A stretch of 64,000 nucleotides of DNA. It comes from Umbilicaria muhlenbergii. Its lineage: Eukaryota; Ascomycota; Lecanoromycetes; Umbilicariales; Umbilicariaceae. Under the pieces are notes generated by a model that saw only the letters and a list, made by a program, of their open reading frames with translations, searched no databases and had not been told where the DNA came from. The stretch covers positions 2,847,992 to 2,911,991 of the forward strand of contig KK106982.1 in NCBI GenBank assembly GCA_000611775.1. The letters are read 5' to 3'. A program made the position numbers and the translations under genes. Shown here one piece after another: positions 47,154-57,967 of this stretch (position 1 is its first letter; each line of letters begins with the position of its first letter).

Positions 47154-47505
47154 GCTGGGGTTGATGGGGTTGAGTGGTGGAGGGTTGGGGGGTTCGAGGG
47201 ATAGAGGGGGGAGGTTGGTGGGGGTTGGAGGTGTGGGATGGATTGTTCGTGGTAGACGTGGAAGTGGAATCGCCCCGGTTGGGAAATCGAGCTCAACGAC
47301 AATATCTTATTGGGGGCGGAGGGTGGGTGTGAGAGGGGGAGGACATGCTGGGGTTGAGGGGTTGAGTGGTGGAGGGTTGGGGGATTGGAGGGATAGAGAG
47401 GGGAGGTTGGTGGGGGTTGGAGGGATGGGATGGATTGTTCGTGGTAGACGTGGAAGTGGAATCGCTCCGGTTGGGAAATCGAGCTCAACGACAGTATCCT
47501 ATTGG
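47128..47505. repeat. 193-bp-period tandem duplication over the GPI18 start
   Basis: Copy A (47128-47313) and copy B (47321-47505) are about 185 bp each and nearly identical, sharing GGATGGATTGTTCGTGGTAG and the following stretch to CGACAATATC/CGACAGTATC. Copy A contains the GPI18 start and its first codons; copy B lies wholly in the upstream leader or promoter. Confidence 0.92.
47293..47346 (-). promoter_or_regulatory. duplicated start codon forming a possible 17-codon upstream ORF
   Basis: Copy B of the duplication carries a second ATG (47346) in the same context as the GPI18 start. It encodes MSSPSHTHPPPPIRYCR and then stops (TGA), 193 bp upstream of the real start. If the transcript begins upstream of copy B, this is a decoy upstream ORF that could lower GPI18 translation. 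Confidence 0.5.
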
Positions 47506-47957
47506 ATTGACCTGGGTTACACATTTGATAGTAACGTTTTTGGAATGTGATAATATTCCGCTACGAGGGGCAGGAAGTGATGCTTCAATTACGTCTGTTC
47601 TCATGACTCAGGATGCTTGCTACCTAGGTTCACCCGTTGGGGTGGAATTGACTTCTTTACTCTTTCTACATAGAAAATCTATGCACCGCTAGCCGTTCAT
47701 TAGCACTTTCATTATGCTATATGCTCCATGCGATTGCGCTCGAAAATCTTCCAACTAGCTCGCCTCTTGCTAGTCTTCAGACGATTGCTCAATACGCTAT
47801 AGGCCCCCAAAACACATAGCAACACCTAGCACAATGCATCGTAACATCAAAAGATCAAAAGTGTCGAGCCGGACGATGTTGTAGAGAGCCAGCCATAAAG
47901 CCCAAGGCGAATCCTTCCAAAACCCAGGGCCTCCAGTCGTAGCCAGGACTTCGCACT
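47506..47957. other. intergenic stretch
   Basis: Between the upstream duplication of GPI18 and the 3' end of the F-box/WD40 gene. No open frame of note. Confidence 0.5.
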
Positions 47958-50900
47958 CTATGTCGGCGGCGCGAAGAACCGACTACACTCGATAATCTTC
48001 TCATCCCCATTAGCAAAGTCCCAGCCCACAATTTTCGGATCCTGGCTACAGCAAATGATTCTGCGTGCGTCAAACTGCAACTTGAAGACCCTCGCATTCG
48101 GCTGCGAGACCCCCGCCGCAGGCGCAGCCGGTGCGTTGGCAGCATGGTGTGCCGCATTCGGCGCAGCCGGAGGATTCCCAGGATGAGCTTGGGCCGGGTT
48201 CGATTGGCTCGGATTCGGGATCGGGGTGCCGAAGAAATTCAAGTTTGCGTTGGCGGCGGCGATTTGCTGGTAGTAGTTCTGGTATTGGGCGTTTGGGAAG
48301 ACGTTTTGGAAGGATGGGTTGAGCTGGGACTGCGCCATGTTGCTGAGATGGGTGTTCAGTGCCGCCATGTTCTGTATGCCGGTCTGCAAAGCCGCGGCAC
48401 CGGTCTGCATTGCTTGCTGCACAATCTGGTGTGCTGGTATGGGCATTTGGGTTGGTTGAGGAGCATGCGCTTGAGGAGGATGGTGCGTTGCCTGACCAGC
48501 GGTTTGCCCGTTCGCGTGCGGTGTCGAGATGGACCCGCCTTGGTGGCCACTGGGCTGGTTTTGATTCTGTTGTGCCTGCAAGGCATTATTAAGATGGGTA
48601 CGAGCCTGGACATCTGACCAAGCTAGAAGAGGACCGCCTGCCGCTCGGAGGGCTTCTTCTTGTCGGAGCTCATGAGCAATTACCCAGCGCCCATCTGGCA
48701 TCTTTTTCCAGATTATGACAGTCTCGTCGTAAGAGCCAGAAACAATCCGGCCCCAGCGACTCCCGCCGCCGCCGGGTGGAAGTTTGGCGCCGTAAGCCAT
48801 AATGTCTTCAGGACGCCTCGAACCGGCGTTTCGCTCGCGAGTGCGAGGGGTACGGGATAGGGCTTTGCCGGTGGATATGGCGCCAGAACGGATTGCCTCG
48901 AAGTATTGGCGGTCGATCGCAAGTGCCTCATCCTCAAGGGCCTCTCGCTTACCAGGGTAGTCGCCGAAAGCTGCTTGAACTGTACGCACAAGCCTGGTGT
49001 GGCCTTGCAAACAAGCCACTTCAGCTTGGGTGATGGGATCGTATATGCGGATTGTGTTGTCGCTGCTGCCGCTTACCATTCTCTTGCCGTCATACTGAAC
49101 ACATGCAATGCCTTTGGTATGGCCCTCGCACCTCGCGGTGCACACACCGGTGTGTATGTCCCACACCTTCAGCGAGCGATCCCCAGAAGCTGACACTAAC
49201 TGGTCCTTGTAGATATGGATCGCATTCACCGCGGCTCCATGGGTATCGAGCATCATAAGCAGAGTGTAGGGTTCTAGCGGTTGCTGTTGCTGTGGAGTAA
49301 GAGTGCTCTCAATACTGCCTGGGATGCCATGCCTCGACAAGTCCACAATGTACGACGGACAGTTACCACCACCATCAAGCCCTCGAACCGGGTAGTTGGC
49401 ATCACCAGGACGTAGCGCATGGCGACTCCAGATTTTGATTGTTTTATCCTTCGAGCACGTTACGAGAAAGCGATCGTCAAACTTGAGATTCAACACTGAT
49501 TCCCGATGAGCGTGGCGGATCTGCTTGATCATCTCGCCAGTCGAGAAACGCCACAGAATCACGTCTGTGTCACTGCTTCCGGAGATGATGATATCCTCCC
49601 TTTCGCTGTCATCAAACTGGAGGCACAGCACAGATCCAGTGTGACCAAGAAGAGGTTTCCGCACAAGCCGTTGGGTCTCAAGGTTCCAGATACGTAGCGT
49701 ACGATCCCGACTCCCACTCACGAGGTACTTGCCAATATACTGCACCGTATAAACACACTCGATATGAGCTTCCTCGGGATGATCACGATGGGGTAATTGG
49801 AAAGGTTTGAAACGACCGGCATTCCAATTGTCCTCTAGCCTCCTCTTTTGCTTGTAGACACTGTGAAAATTTAACCGAGGACTATTCGAAGATGAAGGTA
49901 TAACAAGTGGCGGGTCTAGGACTAGAGACGTAGGTTTTGTGTCGTTCGGTGCAGCATGATGAGCTTGATGATTCGTGATGGCCATGGTATCCATCGGGTC
50001 TTCGCCAGCGCAATTTGTGCCGTGAGAACGGAGTGGGAGCGGGGTATCATGCGAATGCAATGAGCACGATTCGTTCTGCAGTGGAGAGCAAGAGGCCTTG
50101 GTCCCGACGTCGTGCATCTCTTCATCATGGACTGCGTCGTGCATCTCTCTCTCGTGATCGTGGTCAGCCTCCACCTGACCGTGCTGCTCATTCCAAGTTT
50201 TGACGTCCTCTCCTCGAGGCGACAGATGGCTACGGATTCGCCGCGAAGCGTCAACGTCTATATCTGCATCCGCCCCGGCGCGGGCACGTTTGCTCTGCCT
50301 CCGCTCAACATTTGTCTCGGCACGCCTGGATCTTGTTTTCCGGTACATGTTCGCCCCGGCAGTTTGTGCCTCTCTTTCAAAGCGTCGAACCTCGTCCATG
50401 TCTAAACCCCAACCTTCCGACTCAAACTTTTGCTTCCAAAGTCTACTATCCAGTATTCTGTCTCGCCATGCGCGTGACACCCTTGACGCGTCTAATAGCT
50501 TTGATGGATCAAGATATGCAAATATTTCCGACGTTACCTCGGGCGGTAGAACGGCCACCGGGTCTATGTGGAGCAGCGGCCTTAGGCGTTCGACAATAGC
50601 AGCTATCGACGATGTTCGGAGGGATAGCAGCACGTTGTATGCGAATTCTGGAGAACCGCATTAGCATTGGTTTGCGTTGGCCTCCTCGAAGAGGGTCGAC
50701 TGTGCAATCGTACCACTTCTCTCCGCCTCGTTGAGAGTCAAGACCCATTCCGGAAGTCTTGCCATTGACGAGATGGCCGCCGAAGCCATGTCCGAATGCC
50801 CTAAATCCAAGTCCGTAGGAGTGGTGAGTCCATCTTGACTTCTCGTCTCTTCGGAATATCCCTCATCGACTTTGAACGACGTATCCATCTGGGGATCGGG

Positions 50901-50993
50901 GCAACGAGATCGAAACATGTTTGCCTCAGTGTACAGACTGGATTGGTAGTTGTCCATAGTCGCTGGAGCCTCGCTGTTCGCCTCAGCCAGCAT
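47958..50993 (-). CDS. FWD1: F-box/WD40 ubiquitin-ligase adaptor (FWD-1/beta-TrCP type)
   Basis: CDS complement(join(47958..50647, 50714..50993)), 989 residues. The 66-nt intron (GTACGA...CTCCAG) joins WVLTLNEAERS to EFAYNVLLSLRTSS, rebuilding the family's EAERSEFAY block. The F-box is at about 126-166 (LPPEVTSEIFAYLDPSKLLD ... SRAWRDRILDSRLWK) and would bind Skp1 in an SCF complex. WD40 repeats start near residue 398 (YLVSGSRDRTLRIWNLET) and include IISGSSDTDVILWRF, LVTCSKDKTIKIWS, LVSASGDRSLKVWDI, MVSGSSDNTIRIYD and IVSGSYDETVIIWK. A final blade lies at the extreme C-terminus (RIICCSQDPKIVGWDF), separated by a Gln/Ala/Asn-rich insert. In Neurospora FWD-1 targets the clock protein FREQUENCY; the substrate here is unknown. 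An acidic and basic linker separates F-box and propeller. Confidence 0.9.
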
Positions 50994-52420
50994 TCATAGA
51001 GTCATGTTTCCGCAGCCGACGCAACCGAGTTTGGTGATTCAGGAATATGGAAACACGCAGCAGCGATGACAACCAGGCCGTTGTCTGTTGATGATCTGTC
51101 GTGGTACTTTTCTCAACAACGGCGACACCAAACTCACCCAATCCGCAAACAGACGCTAGAAAGTGCCACCGCAGAGAGTCGTCATTCGACGTGGTCAAGA
51201 TATGTGCCGTGGAGTGAATGCGGAATATTGTGCAGAGTTGAATCGAGCACCTTACTAAGCCTGGCTCGCTCGCTGTCTACTGGTAGCAGCGGTGCAGTAC
51301 GAGGACTGCAGCATCATGGCCTTTCCCTGCTTTCAGCCTGTCGCGGTCTCTCTGAGCGGGCCAAGCCTTGTCCAAGCGGCGTGTGCCAAGACTGCCTCGT
51401 CCCGTCTCCGGCATCGTCCTCTTCCCTCAAAGCACACTACCTTAACCGAGTCCATCTTCCCTGCTGCAACTGAGTACTCAGAGGCCTACCTTAGCGAGCT
51501 CGTCCAGCGCCCGCTGATGTACGGTCATCTGAGCAGGCCAACGTCGCAGTGCAACGTAGAACTACGGACGGGCATAGAAGGCGTTCCCTCACTCGCCTCA
51601 GACTTCAGACGGCTCAAGCAACTAAGCCCAAAGTGTTCCACACACGTCCTCAAACAGCGCCACGACCAGCGAACCGGCACCACTCTTGTACCACCGTAAC
51701 TCCCTACTTCGACATGATGCATGCCCCGGTGTAAAATCCCATTTCACCTTCAACCTCCCATCATCCATCATTATTGCTCGCCGTCAGCCTACCCCGTTTC
51801 GAGCTGCATCTCCTCTGTCGTCGCTGCTCAACACTGCGCCCACGCTTACGCTCACGCTCACGCTCACGCTCACCTCAAACGCCTCATTCTTCGACTTTGC
51901 CGCGGTCGGCTGACAGCCCATCCCTGGTCGTCTGCCTTCATTCGTCCTCGCCGCTCGCCTTTTTAACCAATCTGTGTGCAAGACACATTTATCGCTCGCT
52001 CGACGCGCCCGAACCAGCAATAGGTACTGAGCACCACTAAAGTTCTAGAACTCGGGGCTAGGTCGATCACGGGTGTCTATCGCTGTGCTTGCATTCCTGG
52101 GTAGCTTCGATAAAGCTCGCCCCCCTCCCCGAAATAGCTGCTGCTCGACACTCCTCTTCGTCTGCCTCGATACGAACTTGTTGCCTCCGGCAAGGCTATC
52201 GTTTGGTTACGGCCTCAGATGCAGTTTCTCTCCAACCCTTGGGACCCCGTGCCAACTTCACCCTCCCAGTATCTTGCAACCGACTCCGAGCGGCGTCTGT
52301 CCTCGATTCGCAGATCTGAAGCCTGGCCTGTCGCAGCTGTCTTGAGGTTGAAGACCGGTGTGTTGGAGTGATTGTTTGCACGGGAGACAACAACTCGGAC
52401 GTGCTCGAGCTGCGTGAGGT
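50994..52420. promoter_or_regulatory. divergent upstream region of FWD1 and CDC24
   Basis: About 1.4 kb, probably including a long CDC24 leader. It has a (GCTCAC)n short tandem at about 51845-51872. The sequence GAGGTATGC overlapping the first CDC24 ATG matches a splice donor, so a leader intron is possible. No gene recognised. Confidence 0.45.
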
Positions 52421-55400
52421 ATGCTGGTGACAGAGCACGCTCAGGATCCTTCGGCGCGGAAGTTTATGGCCTCGTCGTCGATGCACGCGCGTGCACATAT
52501 GAATGCCATACCGACCTCTTATGCGCCTAATCTCAGCTCTACCCAGGTCAACAAATATCCCACAGGACCCTCAAAACCCAACATGAACGGTGCGCAGCAA
52601 GGGTGGTCTCCTCCCAGCAGCAATGCGGCGCCACAGATAGACGGCAACAACATAATGAACAGAAAGGCGGACGAGAGTAGCTCGTTGTATCAGACTTGTT
52701 TAGGTTTAAGGAAGCGTCTGTCTGAGGTTCCTGGATTTGAGCAGCATATAATAGAGATGGAAGATGAGGAGGCAGAGGCCGATGATTCAACGGATCCTGT
52801 TACCTCAATGTGGAATTGCTTACGGCGAGGCTACCCTCTGATGACCATCTATAATGCCTTGCAGCCGCGGGTGCCACTGGAAGTAGATCCATCCAAAGTC
52901 GCGGAACCAAAGATTGGAAAGGCAGCAACTTTCAAATTCCTGCAGGCTTGCATGACCGATTTGAGGTTTCCGGCGAATGAGTGTTTCCTAATCACGGACT
53001 TGTACGGGGGAGACACCACCGGGTTCGTCAAGGTGGGTACTTCCTCGTTTTGAGACGTGGATCTTCGCTTGTGGCTATCAAATCCCTAGAGTATGTTAGC
53101 TTACGCAACGGTACAGGTGACCAAGGTGGTCAATCAAGTGCTCGACCTTCTATATCAAAGAGGCATACTACTCCGTACAGAACCAGGACCGGGAAATGGC
53201 AGGGATAACGAAGAACCGCGAACACGTACACATAGACAACATGTGGTGGAAGAGCTGGTTAAGAGTGAGCGCACTTACGTGCAGCACCTGGAGACACTTC
53301 AGCACTTCAAAAATCAGATAGAGCAGACTGGAGCTATTCCCGGTGATGCGGTACATGACATCTTTTTGAACCTGAATGCGCTCCTTGACTTTCAACGGCG
53401 GTTCCTTATCCGCATTGAGCAACAGAACACATTACCGGAATCGCAACAGAATTGGGGACGGTTATTCATACAGTATAAGGATTCATTCCGTGTATATGAA
53501 CCTTTCATCGCCAACCAAAGCCGGTGCAATGCTACTGTGGAGAAAGAGTGGGACAAACTCAAAGCAGCTGAGATGTCGCTATCGCCCGAGGTTCGGGAAA
53601 TGGTTTCGAGCAGCAACATTCTGAATGCGTTTCTTCTTAAGCCCTTCCAACGCTTGTCCAAGTATCCAATGTTGCTTAAGGTACGTGTCCCGGCCGCGCA
53701 CCAACTGCTAGGCTATACTGACATTCACTAGGACCTGCGCAAGAAAGGGGATTTAGACGAGGAGCGACGGAGGGATCTCTTCGAGGGCGAGGCCGCCGCT
53801 AGTTCAGTGCTGATCAGAGCCAACGACGCTGTCGGCAAAGAGCAGCGGCAACAGGCTGTTGGAGAATTACAGAGCCGAGTCGAAGACTGGAAAGGCCACA
53901 AAATTGAGCATTTTGGGGAGCTTCTGCTCTACGGGGATTTCACTGTGTTGAAAGGGGATGGTGTCAGGGAGGTTGAACGAGAGGTTCGTATCATTTTCGA
54001 TGCCCTTCATCCAAAGTGTCGCGCTGTTGCCCGTCGGGCATTGGCCCATGTTCCCGCCCTTGTGGCCCAGTATCACTCGACTGGAGTCCCGAATCCTGTG
54101 CACCAGCAGCAGCCAATTGAAAGGCGCAAACTCCCGTTTGGCCTGGATGTCGTTCCAGAGGAGCACTCCGATGAGGGGGACCCAACCGTCTCGCTGGCAG
54201 GAGCAAGGGACGGTAAGATGGGCGGATATCCTCACGCTATTCTCAAATTCCATAAGGGGAACCAGGACCCAGGAGAGGAGAAGCTAAGAGGCCTCTATAA
54301 GAGTCCCATGAAGAGCTTTTTTATTAAATCAAAAACAAGGCCCTCATCGAAGTCAGAGTCCCCCCAAACCCCTGATAATCCACAATCCCATGAAAAGCAG
54401 ATGGCCCCCAATAAGCTAAGTGCTTCCCAAAGCGGTTCCCTGGAGGACTTGATCAGCAAACCTAAAGCAGCCTTTTCACTAGAGATGGGGTTCCCCAAAG
54501 GGCCTGACGCTCTACAAACCCACGGCGGCAAGAAGGCCGCGGAGGAGCCAAGGCTTCATCACAAAGGTTCCTTGACGAGCTTGTTCAGTAAGTCAAAGGC
54601 AAACCTCTCACTAGAGACAGAGTCTCCGAAAGGGCCTGATACTCCACAATCCCATAATGAGGAAAAGGCCCAAGTAGAGCTTAGAGGTTCCCACAAGGTT
54701 CCTGTGAAGAGCTTATTCACCAAGACAAGAGCAATCCCGTCACCCAAGACGGATTCCCCCAGAAGACCTAACACTCCACAATTCCATGACAAGGAGGAGG
54801 CAACGCAAAAGTCAAGAGGTCCCATGAAGAGCTTCCTCGCCAGATTGGGTGCAACCCCGTCACCCAAGCTGAAAGCCCCTAACACGCCAGGTACTACCCA
54901 TTCCGGCTTGGAGATATCCAATGAGTCTCAAATAACACTTCAACGCTTTGGTGAAGGCTCTGGAAGTGGCGCCGGTTTCACACCGCCCACTCCTAGCCGG
55001 AAGAGCAGATCTGATGGACCTGGAGTTCTTGCCAAGTTTGGCCATAAGTTCAGACGCAAGACCAGAGTTCCGCAGATCAGGTCCAAAGACAAAGTGTTTG
55101 AGAAGCTCTGTACCCAGGTACTCATGGCGGCGGAGCTCAAGTACTATTTCGCTTTCAATGGGCCTTTGTGCGACCGGACGACTTTTCTGAACTTTGAGCG
55201 GCCTGGAGTTCCGGGAGTGTCTACATTCCATAAGCCCTGGCTACAAAAGCAACACAAAGGAGACGAAGAAGCTAACGGAAAGGAGCTTATGGCTCCCGTG
55301 TCTATGCAGTATAAAGTGTACCTCTTCGAACGTATCCTTCTCTGCTGCAAAGAGATCAACCCAAACAAGCAGAAAAACAAAATGCTGGGTAACAACAAGT

Positions 55401-57050
55401 CGATCCTCGACAAGAAAGGCAAACCACGTCTGCAATTGAAAGGTCGGATCTTCATGCAGAATGTTACGGATGTGATGTCAATTGGCAAGGCCGGTAAGTG
55501 TCATTTGCACCTTTCACTCCGTAACGGGGACATGACCTCTACTGATGCAGTGGGTTTATGCAGGATCTTACTCGATCCAGATCTTTTGGAGGGGCGACCC
55601 CGGAGTAGAAAACTTTGTTGTCAAGTTCTCCAATGAAGAGATGATGAACAAATGGCGCAGCCAAGTGGAGGTGCAGAAGAAAGTACTGAGTGACTCGGCG
55701 CGAAGTTCTGGCCACACTGGCACCTCCGAGACCGAGTTTACGTACCTAAGAGGTCAAGGTGCTATTCTCCAGAATCCTTACCAACAAGAGGAAGATGCCG
55801 ATGATGATTATGAAGAAGCCGGTGCCCAGGCGGCCGCAACAATGGGGGCTCCGCCAGAATTCGTCATGAGTCGTAATGCTTCCAGCACAAGCCTGCGTTC
55901 CAGGTCAACCACCGGTGGCAGCGGTCCGCCAACATCTCAACATCAAGGCAGGGTGCCCCCACCAAGGTTTCCTATTCTAGAGAATGGCCATGGGCCTTCT
56001 CTTACATTACATACCAATCTCCCTCCTTCAATGTCACCTGCAGAACTAGCAGCTGGGAGTTCTTATTTCTCCCCGACTATGGAATCGCCTGTTTCCACAC
56101 GCTCGAGCTCCCAGGCCAGCATGTACCCTTTCCCTCGTCAAGGGACACCCGGCAACGGGTGGATGAGTGAAGAGCACAAACATAACACTGCTCCAGCTGC
56201 TGTTCGAGCTCCCTCCCGCGATGGACAGGCGTCTCCCAACTCTTACACCATCAATGGCCGCACCGTTCAAAGGCCATCCCTACCAGCAATTGCATCTCAT
56301 ACTTCACAAAGCGCACAGCAGCTCACTATGGCGCAAAATCGAATGCGCTCTGCGAGTAGCCCTGACATTCAACAAAATGTACCAGGAACTCGACGCTATG
56401 TCAACGGTCAGATCCAGTCCACAAATGAAACCGTCCCAGTACCCCCGATTCCGCCACACATGGCTCAAATGCGAGCACCACTGAACAGGAGTCAAAGCAA
56501 CTCACCAACAAATGCTCAGCTTCCCTTTCGGAGCGCAACGCAATCTCCCAATCTGCAACGCGACGGGCCACGATACGTAGGGCACAATCTTCACGATGGA
56601 CCGCCACAACCACACGCAACCCGCTACGAATCCCGTCCATATCTGCACACCACGCAAACCACCCCTGCTCCGTTATTCTCACCAGATCACCGCCTTATGT
56701 CACCTCCACTGCCCTCAGCCACTCAGAGCGACGAGATTCCCTACCCTTCGCAGCTCAAAGTCAAAATATGGTTCAGTCCGCATCCAAGTCATGTCACCAT
56801 CGTTGTTCCCATCATCATAAAGCATCGCTCCCTGATCGACCGGATCGATTCAAAAATGGAGAAGATCTCTCACGCGTCCATCTCCAAAGGCACCGCTCGC
56901 TTGCGCTACAAAGACGCCGACGGCGACGAGGTCCTGATCGGTTCCGAAGAGGACGTCCAACTCGCCATCGAGGATTGGGGTTCCGCTCACGAAGAAGAAC
57001 TCCGCGCAGGCAACATTGCCGACTTCGAGCTCGTGTGGCAGGAAACCTAA
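52421..57050 (+). CDS. CDC24: Cdc42 guanine nucleotide exchange factor Cdc24 with a large PH-domain insertion
   Basis: CDS join(52421..53032, 53117..53680, 53732..55493, 55564..57050), 1474 residues as read. It activates Cdc42 at growth sites. Order: calponin-homology-like region (about 70-195), RhoGEF DH domain (about 241-430; VEELVKSERTYVQHLETLQH, ILNAFLLKPFQRLSKYPMLL), PH domain, a Ser/Pro-rich linker, and a C-terminal PB1 domain (about 1380-1474; LKVKIWF, RLRYKDADGDEVLIGSEEDV) that would bind the Bem1 scaffold. The PH domain starts at about 442 (GHKIEHFGELLLYGDFTVLK), breaks after GVREVERE at residue 476, and resumes at 919 with YKVYLFERILLCCKEINPNK. The 442 residues between are absent from standard Cdc24 (about 900-1050 residues). 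Introns have GTGGGT, GTACGT and GTAAGT donors and all keep frame. The start is uncertain; in-frame ATGs also lie at 52466, 52481 and 52499. Confidence 0.93.
53984..55309 (+). other. 1,326-nt in-frame segment splitting the Cdc24 PH domain (insertion or exitron)
   Basis: The segment starts GTTCGT directly after the GAG codon of VERE and ends TCTATGCAG directly before the TAT codon of YKVYLFE. It is exactly 442 codons long, has no stop in this frame, and contains GCTAACGG (a good branch-site match) about 35 nt before its end. Removing it rebuilds an uninterrupted PH domain. Its first part reads RIIFDALHPKCRAVARRALA, its middle is a repeat array, and its end is rich in aromatic and charged residues; I recognise no domain. 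Confidence 0.75.
54298..54899 (+). repeat. five degenerate 40-44-residue coding repeats
   Basis: Five consecutive units of about 120-135 bp follow the pattern (G/P)S(M/L)xSL(F/I)xKxK, then SPK, xSPxxPxTPQxH and a charged tail. Examples are SPMKSFFIKSK, GSLTSLFSKSK and VPVKSLFTKTR. All lie within the PH-domain insertion of Cdc24. The DNA has diverged, so the duplication is not recent. Confidence 0.75.
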
Positions 57051-57967
57051 GATGCCCTCCCTCTTCTTTAACGTCTCTTCACCCAAAAAGCGAACCTTTT
57101 CTTCCAGCAGCTTTGTTACACGAGCGAACGGGCGTCTTCCTTTGTCCGGCAACAAAACAGTCTACGCGTTTCATGATACCACGATCTTACCACTCCCTTG
57201 GATTCAGGTCTCTACATACTCTACGGAACATTCGCCCGGCGCTGGAGGATTCCCTCGTCTGCGTGGTCTAAGGGGGGGGGGGAAATTGTCCAGCGGAAAC
57301 ATATCTTACTTACGCAGCAGTACGCTACTACCCATGGCCGCGGCGTTTCCTCAGCGACGGCTCGTGTGGTTTGCGTGGGCGCTGGTGAGGAGGGCTTTTT
57401 TTTTTTGGCCACGAACGTATGGGCATGATTTTGATGACACGAGAAACGGGATACGGCGCTATGATTCGAGTGGATTTTGTATGTAGATGAAATGGCATAC
57501 TTTGAAGAGGATCGTTGATGCTTTCTTTCGCTGTTGCTTGAATGTGACGTGACTTCTGCAGAGGGCCGCTGTAGACAAGTAGTAATCTACTCTACTCTCG
57601 CCTCTGGCAGCATTGTGAAATCTGAAACCGCCAACACCCGCACAGTCGGCTCGCCAAACGCGTCAAGCGTAGTGTATCACCAAGGGTAATAACTTTCCTG
57701 TGGAATATACACGCATCTGGCTAAAGCTTCCAAAGCACATCTGGTATCTCAGAATCTTCCCCCCGGTCCAACGCCTTCCACGTGCAACCCCAGCTCCGCA
57801 TGCTCGCAAAGAGAAGAGAAGAGTAGAGCAAATGAAGATATCGCAAGAAAAATCAAGTTCATCACGACCTGGCACCCTGAGGCTCACCATCCACCCGTTC
57901 TTCCCCTCGATTTCCATCTCCACTACCCACGCTGCACGACCTGTCCTTCCATACTGGGTCGATGCTC
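57051..57967. other. intergenic stretch between convergent genes
   Basis: Between the stops of CDC24 and STU2. Runs of G (57271-57280) and T (57398-57407) occur. No gene recognised. Confidence 0.5.

Noticed and set aside
46781-47524. 247-codon minus-strand frame with an internal repeat
   Set aside because: It is an alternate frame through the GPI18 first exon and the tandem duplication; GPI18 motifs lie in the other frame.
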